From contig CAJNOJ010000027.1 of the NCBI GenBank assembly GCA_905250025.1, forward strand, positions 248,001-312,000: a DNA stretch of 64,000 bases, read 5' to 3'. The first letter of the stretch is position 1. The number at the start of each line of letters is the position of its first letter. Under the pieces are notes generated by a model. The model was not told the DNA's origin. It was given only the letters and a program-made list of their open reading frames with translations, and did no database searches. This stretch comes from Adineta ricciae. Taxonomy: Eukaryota > Rotifera > Eurotatoria > Adinetida > Adinetidae. The position numbers and the translations under genes are program-made. Shown here one piece after another: positions 14,674-28,649 of this stretch.

Positions 14674-17600
14674 TATTGACGGCAACTCACATAGGAATAA
14701 TATCTGAAAAAGAAATAGTAATGAGAAGAACGTACTCACTAAGTAATACGCTATTTTAGTCTCATGGAAGTCATTTGAAATTCGGAGTACATGGCGGCAT
14801 GGTGTATATACACAACAGTACGCAGATAGTAGAGCATTTTTTGTCTAAAAAGTCAAGTTCGTCGTTGGTGGGTGGTAAATAAATAAACTTTTTCTAATTA
14901 TACGACTACATCTACACATTTCAATTTAACAGAAGAAAACTATGACGAACCCGGTAATTTACTCTATCACGCTCAATCTATCAGAAAAGAATGTTTGAAA
15001 AATGTATTCAGATGTCTATATATGGAAATTAATAAATTACGCATGACTTTCTCACATTGGAATAAGAAAAACAGTTCGAAACCAGCGATATGTCTCCGTA
15101 GCGTTTAAAAATGAAATCTATCGATGCTTTCGACGAAGATTTCTTCTTGTCATTTAGTCAAAACGATAATTACAGCTGACAAATTCAATGTGCAGACATC
15201 CGATTACTGTTGTCTAGTCTATCATCAGTCACAGCTTGTTCTTTATTGAGACAAAAAGAAAACCGGTAAAAATTTTCTTTCTCTCTCTGAGTAATTAGAA
15301 CGACTTATTATAAAATCGAACACCATTGCGTGACGGAAAACAAACACGCCGAGAAGATTTAATATAGTATAGTATGAAAAGCTACTCAGTAGGCAATCCC
15401 TCACAGCTGTTGTTTTCTCTTATTCAATGTGTCACTAAACTGGTCTCTGCCGAACGCATGATGTATCTATTGATTAGAAATCATTCACTCACTGAACAAT
15501 ACTTTCAATTAGATTCAGACTTGTCTACCCATCTTTCCGCAAAACTTACTGGTGAATAATTTATCATTATTATTCTTAAAGTTATTCGATCGATGAAATC
15601 GATCCCTGAGAAAATAAGCGTCATACGATTTCTTCTTCGTCTTCTTATTTTCTCTTCTATTGCCAAAGCAAAAACTGATTACTTTCTTGATCAATCGATT
15701 AGATACGAAACTCTCAAGATAATAAGAGTTCTTTATACGAGTACCCATATTGCAGAAAGTCATTCTTCTATTAATCACGTTCTAAAGTTAGCAAAATAAT
15801 AATGAGACAACTATCAACCTCTATCACTAGCAACGATTTATTTATAAACGGTTACATGTTGATAAAGCATTGCTAGTTCTGCAAGAGAAAAACATGACTA
15901 TCCGTCTATCACTCTCCTTGTATGGTCTGGATGGTGTATTTACGGAAAGAATGAGAACATCGTCAAGTCACTTTGAAAGATAGAAAAAAAAGTTCTTCTT
16001 GCCTTTCGAAGATCCCAAGCAACGAGATATAGCACTGTGATAATATCATTGGAAATGAATAGCGGCATGAAGCATGAAAAATGTTTTACGTCATCGGTCT
16101 GTGCAATAAAAAAGCTTCTTTACCCCCCTCGGCGAAATAAAATCTAAAAAAACTTCGAACCACCTCGAAGGTATTCAAATAAATAATGATCGCTTTCTTC
16201 CTGAAGCAGAGTTAATGAATGATAGAGTACAGCCTGCAAAGCAACTTTGAAGATATTTTAATTTGAAAAAGAGAGAGATAGAAGAAGAGGGAAATGGCAA
16301 GTTTGAGCGAATCTAGTAATCTTCTTCAGATAAATAGGAAGATGTCTCGCACTTTACCATGTCGAACTACTTGTGAATCTTTTTAAATGAGAAGATCTGC
16401 AAATGTTGCGGGAGAGATAATGAAAAAAAAAATCTCATAAAAAAATATATATATATACATGTCCCCTTTGTCTAAGCATAGTTTAAATATTCTCTTCGGA
16501 GCACTTATCGAAAAAAATGAAGTAAAACGATGTAATCAAATTGTATCTCTAAATTTTCTTCCATAATGTTGGCGGAAAAAAAGTAGACGAGATTAATATT
16601 TCAAAGCAGACATGAAGAAAGAAGGAAATAGGAGATAAGAGCATCATTACCCAGGGAGAAGAAATTCAAATTAGAATACATAAATGTGTTCATTAGTAAA
16701 AGTCTCTATTGAAAGTTTCCATCATGGAGTCCTCTCTTCACAAAGCATCAGTTGTATTTGGATAGTCATCCGCAGATTCATGTAGGATAATAGAAAGTTG
16801 ACAAACATCTGTGCTTTTCCCCTGCCCTTTATTTATAGTCATGCTATTGATATTTTTCAGACGTGTGAGTCAATAGCCATCATTGGTATTGAATTGATAA
16901 TATGATTTTCTGCCCGAACATCTTCCTCGTTTCGAAACTTTTCTGAAGGATGAGCAAACGAAGTACTCAAGTACACTTGAAATATTCAGATAATCCGTTT
17001 ACGACTGATTGGAAAATGACCCAAAAGGTTTCGGAAGAAAGCTCTTCTCGTGAGTCAACTAGATAAACACAGTGTTCACTCGAACATCTGCCAAGGGATA
17101 TATTCGTGCTTGTTCGGAAGTCTTGCCAGACTAAGCTTACAATATTTAAAAATTGGCTCTTGCTTTTCTTGCTCGCAGATGATAATTATCTCTGATGAGA
17201 AATGTTAATTAACTGAACTCACTTATCTTTCTTATCGTGTGATGGATAATTGCGATGTTTATTTTTCTTTGTCAAATCTTTTTTGACAAGAGATTTGTCT
17301 CATTTATCCTAATAAGTGACTTCATTTGTCAGGACACTGTGTCGTTTCTTGAACTGTAACCGTAATTGTGCAACAGAAGATCAGACTGTTGCTTTCATTC
17401 GTTCTGAACCAGAAAAGAAAAAAGAAAATATTTTTTTCGTCGATTTATTCCATTAGATAATAACAGTCGCGAGAATTCATTCTCTATTTACCGAAGCAAT
17501 GTAGAGAGATGTCCTCACAAAGGTTTGGTTAACATGACATATGGATACGTCATTCACATTTTATTAACACATTTTACTCGAAAAAAACGTTGTCTCCATT

Positions 17601-17950
17601 TCAAAGAATGCTATCAAGGTAAATAAATGTGAGTTCTTCCGGTGTCTTATGAAAGGTGACAATAATTGTGTCGGAATACGAATAATCAGATCCAGGACAC
17701 ATATGTGGTCGTTGTAGAAAAGCAACATGTTAGAAAATCTGCTGATCGCAGTTAAATGTATTGTTTGATTATGTAAATGAAATAAATAACTCTCTCTTCA
17801 CAACTATATCACACACACAAGCGGAAAACTTTGAAAGAATGAAGTTTGTCATTGTGTTTTTCACAATTTCAAGTGCAAACCATATTGGGTTGAGTGTCAT
17901 CTGAGTTCAATGTGCATATGCTTGATAGTTACGAACCTAGGAAAGCGGAA
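14674..17950. other. 3.3-kb gene-poor spacer
   Basis: AT-rich DNA with many poly-A and poly-T runs. Short open frames at 15374-15799 have no conserved pattern and no coherent splice structure. No gene can be supported here. The region probably holds regulatory sequence for the receptor and the 3' flank of the MAP3K gene. Confidence 0.6.
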
Positions 17951-20900
17951 TTAAGCTGCGCTGTCAGATGAAGGTGAATGTTTCTTACCAGTTCGAACAC
18001 GAGGATAGGCATGCGCGAGTAGTTCTCGAGCTGATCGACGTTCTTCAAGATTGGGTTTCAAGCATAATTCAATGAATTCGTACGCTTCGGTTTGTTTCTT
18101 CAGTTCATCAGGTATGGGTGGTCCTTTCTTCAACAACAGTTGATTTTGAATGTAAATTTGATCTTCCAGTGGACGTGTGACATTCGTCCATGGCAACTAA
18201 ATGCTTTCTATTTAAGAATAACTATCTCTCGCTTGGATGAACAAGCCTACTTTTCCTGTGAGCATTTCTATGATCGTGCAACCGAGTGCCCAAATGTCAG
18301 ATTTATAAACATATTCCGGTTCAGGCGGTTTGAAATCTTGGAAATAGAAATAGGAAATGAAATAGTAACGAGATTTCAAAGGATCTGTCGTATTAAAGGA
18401 CGAAAAGGTTCACACAGAGATCAACAGACACGAGATGTTGCGAGTTTGCTGAGATCGAAAGATTATAGAAATTCCTCAAAAAATTTCACACATTTAGTAG
18501 CGATTTCTCTTCGCATGAGTCGTCAAATTCAACATTGTTTTTCTTCTTTTGACAGATTATGTACTTAGTTATCTTATATCCTTGGTCTATCCTGATAAAC
18601 CGGTATAAAATTTAAGAAGATGTGTGAAATAGATCCCTGCTATGTAAAGAAATGCGATAATCCCATCGACGACTTACATATCGTTCCCTTCTGAGTGCTA
18701 CGTGCGTCACTACCATCAGTTGATGGTGATTCTAATTCCAATCGATGTGATAAATTAAAATCCTAGGCGGAATTAAAAGTAATATAGCAACGACGGAAAT
18801 GGATTGCACTTACGCCCAGTTTAACAATGTACTTTCCATCTTCATTTGCGATAAAAATATTGTCACCTTTGACATCGCAATGTACGATGTTACTTTCATG
18901 CAAAACCATAAGTGCATTTAATAACTGTTTAACAAAACCGCGTACGTGCTCATTAACATCCAATGATGAATTCAATCGTATGTCGTCATTACTTAAACTA
19001 TCATCTTGTTCACTTGAATCACTCCAGAAAACGCTCGCTTCTCGTTTGATACGTGCACGTTTCTGAAATGCTCGAATGTCATTCAAAAATTCATTAACTG
19101 TTGCTATACAATATTCCATGCAGATATAAATAGTTCTCTAAACATATGACCACGTTGTCTAAAGCGAGCGGAAAATATCGAGTATTGATTACTTTATATT
19201 TTTCAATGCCAAAATATCGGACAATATTTGGATGATTAATTGACATGATCATATCGATTTCTTCAGCGATACGTCGAAGTTTTTCCGGATAAGCATTCGG
19301 TAATGATCGTGAAGCAATAGATGATAAAAGTATTTCTTTCATGCAGACAATCGAACCGTTCGAAGAGTTGACTGCGCGAAATGCCACACCAGCACCGCCC
19401 TGGCCAATGCGTGTGCCACGTCGCCAAGGAAAATCAATATTACGTGTTTTCAAGGAGATTACAGGATCAGGCGTGAAGCCACCACTCACGGTCGTTGCAT
19501 CGAAAATACGTCCGATTTGTTTTCGTTCACGAAATTTCTTTTCCAAGTCGTCTTCCAAATTTTTGATTTTCTGTGTAATTCGGTCGCGAGGTGAGAGCAC
19601 TGCTGAAGCAAATAGATCTTGTAGACGACCTCCACTGGGCGCACGTTGATGTCCGCCTGGGAAGCAATAGAAAATCTTCAATCAGAATACGAGTCCAATG
19701 CTTACTGGTACTTGAGGAATTTCGCGGTCGACCCAAATTTGTCGATGAGGAACTATTTGATCGGACTAGAAGTAAAGTAAGATAGGAAACAATAAGTGGA
19801 GAAAGCAACGAAATCAATGTCCGAATTAAACCAAATCAAATCTGTCACATAAGCAAGACGAAATACATTGCTTACCAAAACCTATACTTTGATACTGATT
19901 ATCATTTATCAAACTAGTATCTTTTTTACAGAGAGAGAATATATGGAATAGATATCGAAGTTTTCGCGGACTTTACCTTTTAGTGCAGGAAAAGTTAGAC
20001 TATCTTTCGGATTTCCGTAAAGGGCGTCGAGCGCGGCGGGCATTTCCTTTAGTAATTTCTTATAATCTTCTTCCGCTAGCAATTGTAAATGTGTTGATTT
20101 CGCTAAGAAACGAAGGAACACCATACCGGGCGCGGCCCATTTCGGTCTAAAACAGTACGTAGATACAATATATATCTCATTTTGTTTGTTTCTTCTACCT
20201 GAATACTTTATATTTCGCCGTTCGTGCTTGTTGGCCAGAAATGTGCTTAAATTTCTTTGTAACACATTTACACCATTCACAGAAGAACTCATTCATTGTT
20301 TTCACAAACTTCTCGAAAATTTCATCGTCTTCTTTCGGACAGATATTCGGTATGAGATCGTACAATAAACGGAACAGATCGAAACCGGAGTTGTAAACGT
20401 ATAAAACGAGATCGACTAATTTCGATTCGATTGTCCGTTCATCGAATTTAACTACTTCGGTTAGGTATATCTTCGTCGAATCTTGATCCCAAATTGTGTT
20501 TAACGTGCGAACAAGATTAGTCAATTCAATGCTTAATCTTTCGATGTATTCCTAAACGAGCGAAGTAGCTTCTTTTTAGTAGATGAGGTTCGCAGAATTT
20601 ACCGGTAATTGATCAAAAGTCGAACGGATTCCTTCATCGCGTGGTAATCTACGAATCAATTGAATACTTGTCAGTCCAATATGTGAATGAAATAGATGTG
20701 CCGCTTTCGCCCATTGATCCGATCGGTTTACAACCAAATGTAATGACTTGAGTTCAGCTAAATTCAATGCTAATTTAGTGACTTCGCTTGGCTGAATGAA
20801 CAGAACGTCGCCTGTCCAACGCATGTTTTGCCGTTGATAGTATTTTTTAGGTACAAAGACCATATACGATGGTGAAGAATTTTGATTCGTTTCGTCGAAT

Positions 20901-23900
20901 GGAACTTGTTGAGTACAGATGACACTTAACAGGTTTTCAACTTGCTTTTTGTCTGTCGATAGCCATGGGGGAACAAAAATGAACAAATTATCAAAATCTT
21001 CGATACTCTATTTTAAATATACATTGCATTTGCAAACAAAAGATATTTAGATGAGCTTTACATGTTTGTTGATGTAGATTTTCACTTGTGTATAAGAATT
21101 CTGTTGAAGTTGATGCCAAAGATCACTATGACTAAAACATTTGAACTCCACAGCGATGGAGAAATCCTAAGTAGAGAATAGTGAAGTTATGTAGCTAATT
21201 CATTTCTGCGGATGTGTACGTCAATCAGAGCTTTTGCTAGATGGCATGCACGTGTAGCACGCTGTTTGATTGTGTCGAAATCACGACGAAATTCACGTGT
21301 ACTGGAGATGATATCGTTTCTATCGGTTGTGAAAAACAATTTGTGATAATTAGTTCCTAGGTGATGAATCATACGGCTTACTTTTTTTGGTCAGAAAATG
21401 ATACACTTGCATCACAAATGGTTACTTCACTACAGATCAAATCCGGTGGCACACTCGCCGATGCATAAAATGCTGGTACCTTCACTGATTCATGAGCCAC
21501 ACTACGAAAAATAAGGACAAATCACAGTTTGTTTAAGACACAAGATAATCAAAAAGACTCATGAACTACGATGAGCCACTCAGTAGTAGCGGTGCCTCAT
21601 CGCTGCTGCATTTCTTGTCAAATTCTACAAGAAACGAAATTCAAAGATGGTGAACTTTGTCGTACTCAGCTGAATAACATCCATCCATCATATTCGATGT
21701 TTCACTCATGTCAACAGCGAAGACTTGATAGTAGTTCTCCGTTTTACCATTCAATGCTTCTTTCAATTGATCTAAGATTCGTTGGGTCAATGCACTATAG
21801 GAGCAAATAATTAGAAATTTGAGTAAAAATTGTTCGTTACCAAAAGTCTAAGCATAGATCACGAATTTCTGAGCGATTCTCCAATGTCACTGTTAAATCT
21901 CGAGCAAAATAATACTCTTTTATCAGTTCAGAAGTTTCTTCATCGACAAAATGATATTGAACAAGGTTTCCTTCGTTGTTCATATTTATATCTTCATCTT
22001 CTTGTGTGCCAAACATTCGATTTATGCAGACTGTATTCAGGCATTGTTTATAATGCTAGAACAAACTCGCATGAATAGGTAACACGAAACGAAAACCAAA
22101 ACAAACAAACTGTGTAAAGTTTCACGATATTTTCATCAAACTCGGCTAGTTCGTCAATTAATTGGCGATGAGAAATGAACTGCTCCATCATTCGAATAGT
22201 ATACAGTCGAGATGCTAGAGCGTCTCTAAAGAAAAGGTTTGAATTCTTCAATATCCTTTCTCTTTCTTTTACTCCACAAAACAAACCTGAGAATCAATTT
22301 TGCTTCACGCACGAGCTAAAACGAACGATTTAACATTAAACAGAGCGAATCGTTCAACGTTACCTGTTGTCGACAAAGTGAATCGATTTCGAGGGTATCG
22401 CCATTGATCGGTGGTTTATCATAAAGTCTTAAACATTCATTCATTACATCCAGTAGAACATTTAGAATGAAGAAATATAAAGGTAACAACGATGGTAAAC
22501 CTAATTGATCATGTAATTCAAGCCAATTATGTTTGAACATTTCATCGGCGTGGGAGCAAATTGTTTTCATAGTCGAACAAGATTTCAATACATGAAGAAG
22601 CCATTTTTCGATTGTTAGTTCACCGATATTGATGTCGTTGGTTGAACTTGCTGTAGCAGGATTATCTGTATCGACAAGTTCGTCATCAATTTTGTCATCA
22701 TTTCCCAGACTATTCGACTGTAACGATCCTGAATCCGGTGTCATAAAATTGGCAAGAGTTTGTTTGATTTTGATCTTTTGTTGCTCAGTTGTCTGCAACA
22801 AGGCTAGACGAGTTTTCAATACAACCGGTGCAACACGTTCTATTAGAGTTCGTGCTAATCCATCGTATTTTACTTGATAGGAACGTTTGTCCATGTAGTA
22901 AACAAAATTTCTAAAGAAAAGGGAATAGTTAAAATAAATTCCGAGTGTGTTTACATACCGATAACAAGCAGTACGAGTTAATTTTTTGACGGGTGGGTCA
23001 GTTTCATTCAAAGGTGATTCCTCGGAAACTAAAAAAGATGTAGAAAGAAAGAAGTAAATGATGAAAATCATTACTTTCAAGATGAGAGGAATGATCGGGC
23101 GGTTCTTCAGGCCAGTAAGTCTAGAATGAAGTGAAATCGATATATGTCCGTTAAATGGTTATACTTACTTTGGGTATGATATCACTGTCCCAGCTAGCTT
23201 CAGATCCGCTTTCATTATCATTTTCTTCCTCACTTTCTTCATCATCTGATTCTTCGCTTGTTGTGATAAAATCAGCCCTGTTTTCATCTGCGCGTTTCGC
23301 TCTTCGCTCACGACTCGTTGTGATCGAACGAAAATGTAACTTCGGCCAGTCATCACAATCATCGCATCGTAGCAGGCCGCTTAATTTCTTCACCGATATT
23401 GTTAATTCGTAGTATAGATTAAACCAAACGAAGAGTGCATCGAATCGTTGATGAAAAGCGACCAATGGCTCGTCTGTTTCATCGCAATCAATATGATTCA
23501 AGCAATAGAATGTGTACTGTTCATCAGCGAGATCAAAAATCTTTTTCAAATCCTTCTCCGTTTGTGCACAATCTTGAATATATTCAGGCGACAGTGTACG
23601 AAAACAACGCAACGGATGATCGAGATATGACTGATGTGCGTGACTTAGCACCTCACTTTTCGAGTCAGTACTTAAATAACGGCCTAATGATGGAGAGGAA
23701 GTACATGATGATTCGTTACTGGCAACATGTCCGTCTAAACCAAGCGAAATAAGTCAATTCTATACTAAGGTTGTAGTAACTGACCTCTACTAACATTATC
23801 ACCATCGCCATCATCATCAGCATCATGTTGTTCATCGAGTACATGTAATACATCGTTATTAGCCGTTAATAATTCCTTCATATTATTGATCAAGAATGCG

Positions 23901-26050
23901 TAGTGATGTGCACGATTCATTTGGAAGTTCGTGATTAAATCTATGAAAGTTTTGGTCTCTGTTTTTGAATAGCGCTGATTCACTATGGTTTGGTGGGCAT
24001 AATCATGCAAACGTGTACAAACAAAATCTCTAAACGAAGCATTTTGTAACGTATACTGTGTGTTGACTTGAAATGAATAATTGGAAAGTATGCGATTAAT
24101 CATGAGTAAATGTTGGTTGAGAATATTCTCCACACGGCTAGTTGATGCTGATTTCGATTCGTCTTCGGTTAGTGAAGTAGTCTGTTGGTCGGATTTATTG
24201 AATGAATTCTTGCGATCACGCATGGTTACAGGTAAACTGTTTGGATAGCGACGATGCATCGGTCGTTTCCGTTGATAGGAACTAGTGATACTTCGTGGTG
24301 AAGACTGTAGATTCGTGACCGATGCTGTCGCACTGGAATCAGAATGAGCACTACGAATGGATGTACAACTTTGAGTCATGGGATCGATGTAAGACATTTG
24401 TGTAGTTAGAATATTCGATTTATTATCAGTATGTTGATTTGCTTTCGACGGAAGTTCGGGTTCTTGCTTTGAACGAAATGATGAGCAGAGCTAGGAAGAA
24501 GATTTCGATTTTCTATGTCAGATGAATAAATGATTTACTTCAGCTAATGAATTGACAGTTGATTTTTGTGGTGTTTGCTTTGACGGACTGGTTAATGTGC
24601 GTTGACCAAGTCCATGGCGAGCGTAGATCGTGGTTTTCTTTTCTAATAGCCACATTAACTGTTTGAGAACATTTCGTCGTCTGTCAACTGGACGTTTTTG
24701 TTTCTCTTTATCGATTCGCAAGTCTTTCATCTTCGTATTAAAAACATCCATTTCATCGTCACTGGATGATAAACTTTGAGTGCTTGGTGTTTCATCTGAA
24801 CTAGTTGAAACTGAAGAAGCGCGTTGCTGACGGTGAAGCACGAGTCTTCGTTGAAATGGGTTAGTTTCGTCGATACTCAATGATTGCAGTTGATCGGAGG
24901 TGCTTGTTTCGAGATTAGTGGATTCGATTCCACTTCGACCTGATGCATCGGAGATGATCGATTGATTTCGATCGGATGAAAGAACGGACGATGATGATGG
25001 GATAGCTAGAAAGCGATGATCTTTCGAATGAACAGACGAGCTTGTATGTGAAAGCGAGTTTGTGTGCGAGACGGAGAGAAAAACATGGTCAGATAGACTT
25101 GAAGACTGTCGAGTCGAATTGCTCGCCGAGTGCAAAGCACCGTTGGGCATTGAAAGAGCAGATTGAAATTGTTTACGAAGGATTTGCGCGTGCAGTGAGG
25201 TGGATTGTGCGGTAGAAACGGAAGAGAATGAACGCTGCAGTGAGACGGGCTTAGATTTATTCGAAACCCATGAAGTACGCCGTCGTTGGTGAGGTACAGA
25301 AGGTTTGAGATGGGCATCGAATGAGACTGTCGACTGAAATGAAACACTAGTTGATTTCTTTTGACGATCTCGAATCGTTGGTGATCGACTTTCGAACTGC
25401 GTTTGATCTTCTTTTACCGGTTGATCCGTCTCAGGTTTTTTGTCGACTTCAGAATCCTCAGAATCGGGGACAGGTAAAAATTTCATCGACATATCTTCTC
25501 CATCTTCGTCATCATTCACTGATTCTTTTGTTTTCGGATTATTTTCACGTGGCGAAGAGTCATTTGCTGGCATCGATAAACTCCGTTGCGTGTCGAGCGA
25601 GAACGAAACTGTATGAGAAGACAAAAGGTCAGAATTGACTGATTGTTGTTGATCACATATTGTCGAAACGTTCGAATCATGTCGACTACGAGTAATGCCC
25701 GACTCGATCAATGTCGATGGTAAAGATGGCGAACGTTCAAGTGTGAATGGTCCGGCTTCGATTGTGGTGGATTCTACCCATGCTGCAACTGATCGGTTAT
25801 CAGTATGAGCGCTCGATGATGATGCCACGGTAATAGTTGGCGAGGAAACATCTACTGTTAGAGATGATGATTCGCTTGCGACAGGTTGCACTATTTCAGG
25901 ACTCATTCCTTCGAGTGAAATTTCTTGTTTATCATCGACTGGTTTGAATGGTGGTGTAGAAGTCATCGTAGTTAGAGGATTTATTTGGACATCGAGCACA
26001 GTTGGAGTCTCCTGATTCGGAGACTTTTCTTCATTAGTATGTGGATCCAT
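17951..26050 (-). CDS. MAP3K4 (MEKK4/MTK1)-like kinase, multi-exon
   Basis: This is a MAP kinase kinase kinase, whose family activates the MKKs of the p38 and JNK pathways. Exons run from the ATG at 26050 through a Ser-rich N-terminal region (26050-23765), a helical middle region (about 23650-19910) and a C-terminal kinase domain (about 19480-17951). Kinase landmarks are the glycine loop RIGQGGAG, the VCMKEI lysine, NHPNIVRYFGIEKYK and CMEYC. Next come an acidic insert of about 40 residues, then the catalytic loop IVHCDVKGDNIF, DFNLSHRLE, GTIYFKPPE, DIWALGC and a C-lobe ending in a subdomain XI ERRSARELL. The MAP3K4 assignment rests on the lead-in before the G-loop, the IVRYFGIE and MEYC motifs, and the domain order. 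HRD has become HCD, DFG has become DFN and APE has become PPE, all confirmed across phase-consistent introns. A CTCTAG lies directly before the ATG. Confidence 0.88.
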
Positions 26051-28004
26051 CTAGAGATATATATTTGTTTTTTATTGTGAAGAAAAAAAAGAAGAAAACA
26101 ACATTGAAATCGAGGTTTAGTCATTTATTTCCTCAAAACAAGTCAATCGATTTGAATTAACATAGTCGAATGAATATCGCAGAAAATTAAAGCATCGTAC
26201 ATATTGACTGTATCAGACGAGTGATTGAAGATGGAAACTCTTGCATATGCTAAAATAAACTGTATAGTAAATTTCTTATCTTTTTCATTAAAACTTACGT
26301 GATGTGAATTTCTATAATAAAATTTTTTCCACGTCTTTCTACGCTAGTACTCACACTTGTCGCGTGGTAAAGTTAACGCAAGACGAGTCAGTTTACACAT
26401 TGAAGTAGTATTATTCTCGAAGGAATTCGTCAATATGAAATACTAAGGTGTCATTTTCTCCTCGCAGCTATAATTGTCTATGTCGTACTGCTATTTTAAT
26501 CAAAAACATTGACCTAAATATTCATACTTCCTTTGGAGACACTTAATCGCGTATTCATCATGGCACGTTAATCATAAATGCTGACTCTCGAGTTCTGGAA
26601 AACAAAAAGGAAGTCATGCTTTGATGTATCATTGAATTTGAAAAGCCGTAGCGAAACGCGTCAACAAGGTCATCGAGATATCTCTCCGGACTTATTTTAA
26701 TGATGCATCCATTCGAGTTCTCTCGTTTTGTATTTGATATGCCGCTAAATTTCTCATCGACAGTGAACTCAAGCTGATATTTCGGTTTGTTCCCTAAATT
26801 TCGATACGATTATCATACGGATACCATATGCTGCTAATATATTCCGGTGATTTACTTACAAGAACATTTACCCATACGCGCGTGATATTGTTGACAGTTT
26901 CATCAAATCTGACTTAGAATTTACCATCCTCTATGTCGAATAATACGGTGTTTTTTATTTGTCAATATTTATCAGCTTTATTTCACTGTACGAATTAGTG
27001 AGATAGAAAAAACAGAACACACAGGTATATATTTTCAAGTCTGCCAATCGAAAAAACACTAACTCTTCATCGATGCATCAACGTTGACGATAGCGGCCTC
27101 CTATGAAATAGTATCGAGTATGATTGGCTTGTGAATTTGAAAATAAAATGTATGATAAAAATAATTTCTTTAAACAAAAAAAAGAAAATCAACTAATCGT
27201 TAAAAACGAATGTCACGCACTTCTGTTCCTTTATAGAAAACGATTCAGAAGGAATTTTACTGAAAAGACATTTCATGTTTGATGTACAGATATTCAATTC
27301 AAAATTTCTCGTTGATATTCCATTGTAAGAAGGAAATAAGGTATTACCCGAATGTACCTATTCGAATCGATCAGATTGAAGATGCTTTAATGATCATTTA
27401 TTCATTTCAAATCCATTACTTCTGTGTTTGATCTATTTTTCAATCGAAGGTGTTAATGTGTTTCTTGATTTCATTTGCAAACATGCATGAGAAGTTTCAA
27501 CGACATTGATGACAAATTGTCTCTCTTCTCCTATATCTGTTCTTTGTCATCTCTATAATTTTCGCTGTCTCTTGTCCGTTCTTTCGATTGATTTTGATTG
27601 ATGCACACTGAAATCAAAATGAGATACGTCTAATGTCTTTCGAATCATCGCCATATCTCCGTTATGGTTGGATGCGTTTCGCTGAGTATATGACCACGCG
27701 AAAGCAGTGAGAGATTGAAACGAACATTTAGGTGGTTGTGCATGTTAAAGTTGGTCGTCGTCGTTGTTGTTTTTTTCTCTCTACACACATCGTTTCGATC
27801 ACCACTCTTGAAAAGAATCGAACTTGTACCAAAGTGTTCATTCTCTTCTAAGTGGCTCTTGTGCGATGTCCCTCATCATGATAACAACAGATATGTGAAG
27901 CATCTGGTGAATATTCTCATGTGAATGTAATCAGGTTTTTCAAAAAAACGAAGAAAAACAAGTGGGTTATTAGTTTGAATTTCGCTCGTGATTAGTTGAG
28001 AAAA
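26051..28004. other. spacer between MAP3K4-like and small secreted gene
   Basis: About 2 kb of AT-rich DNA separating divergent genes (the kinase on minus, the small gene on plus), so it should contain both promoters. Only short frames without ATG or conserved features occur, for example 27715-27924. Confidence 0.6.
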
Positions 28005-28546
28005 ATGCATACGATCATGAATCTTGTTGTTTTCACTTTACTTTTGAGTCTAACTGTGCTACCAGTTCAAGGTAAAGCTAACGATTATTTAGCGAAGTTT
28101 TTCAAAACGAGAAATCCGGATGATTTGCACGAGGAAGCCAAACGATTCCTTTCACTCTGGTTCAATCAACAACGAGCGGCAACTGATGGGTATACTCTGT
28201 GAAATACGTAAGATTTCTATTTGCAATTTTTCTTTGCCTTCAAAGACATTGGTGTTGTGCAATAAATCCACCATCGATCCCTGTCTTTTCAAGCACCGGC
28301 GATCTTCTCCAGTAAGAAAGTTCGTTTTTCAGTGAATAATCTTCGAGTTGATTGTTTAGCTACCAACCACAACCATGTCCTGACACACATATGGTTTGCT
28401 GTAAGGGATACATTAACATCCAAGGGCAATGTTTTTCTTTCGATGAAATCAAAGACATTCTTCCTGCTTGGCAAACACTCTTCGCTACATTCGGTTCTTC
28501 CATGACCGCCGAACAGATTCTTAACGCTGTTCATCAAATCGGTTAG
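28005..28546 (+). CDS. small secreted Cys-containing protein, two exons
   Basis: Exon 1 (28005-28189) and exon 2 (28360-28546) join across a GT..AG intron that splits a glycine codon in phase, giving about 123 residues. The N-terminus (MHTIMNLVVFTLLLSLTVLPVQG) is a strong signal peptide. The mature part has an amphipathic, charged first half and a C-terminal half with four cysteines in the pattern CPDTHMVCCKG..GQC, followed by a helix-like tail. There is no membrane segment after the signal peptide. An AATAAA lies 36 nt after the stop, which supports a real terminal exon. I do not recognise the family. A secreted effector, a peptide precursor or a structural protein are all possible. Confidence 0.65.
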
Positions 28547-28581
28547 ATGGATACGAGGGAAAAAGTTTTGTTTTGAATTTC

Positions 28582-28587
28582 AATAAA
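28582..28587 (+). terminator. polyadenylation signal AATAAA
   Basis: A canonical AATAAA 36 nt downstream of the stop of the small secreted gene, placed as expected for its 3' end. Confidence 0.6.
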
Positions 28588-28649
28588 AAGTTGAACTTCG
28601 ATAGAGATTTTATTTGTTTGGAAAACAAAACTGGGACGAGAGAGTTGAT

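Noticed and set aside
15374..15799. Two short plus-strand frames (61 and 68 codons) in the spacer upstream of the MAP3K4-like gene
   Set aside because: AT-rich composition, no coherent splice structure and no recognisable motif. They look like chance frames.
18092..18568. 158-codon plus-strand frame
   Set aside because: It is antisense to kinase exons and an intron of the MAP3K4-like gene, whose minus-strand translation is clearly conserved.
27715..27924. Plus-strand frame with a hydrophobic Val-rich start
   Set aside because: It starts from a non-ATG codon and has no conserved pattern. It was considered as a secreted peptide but lacks support.
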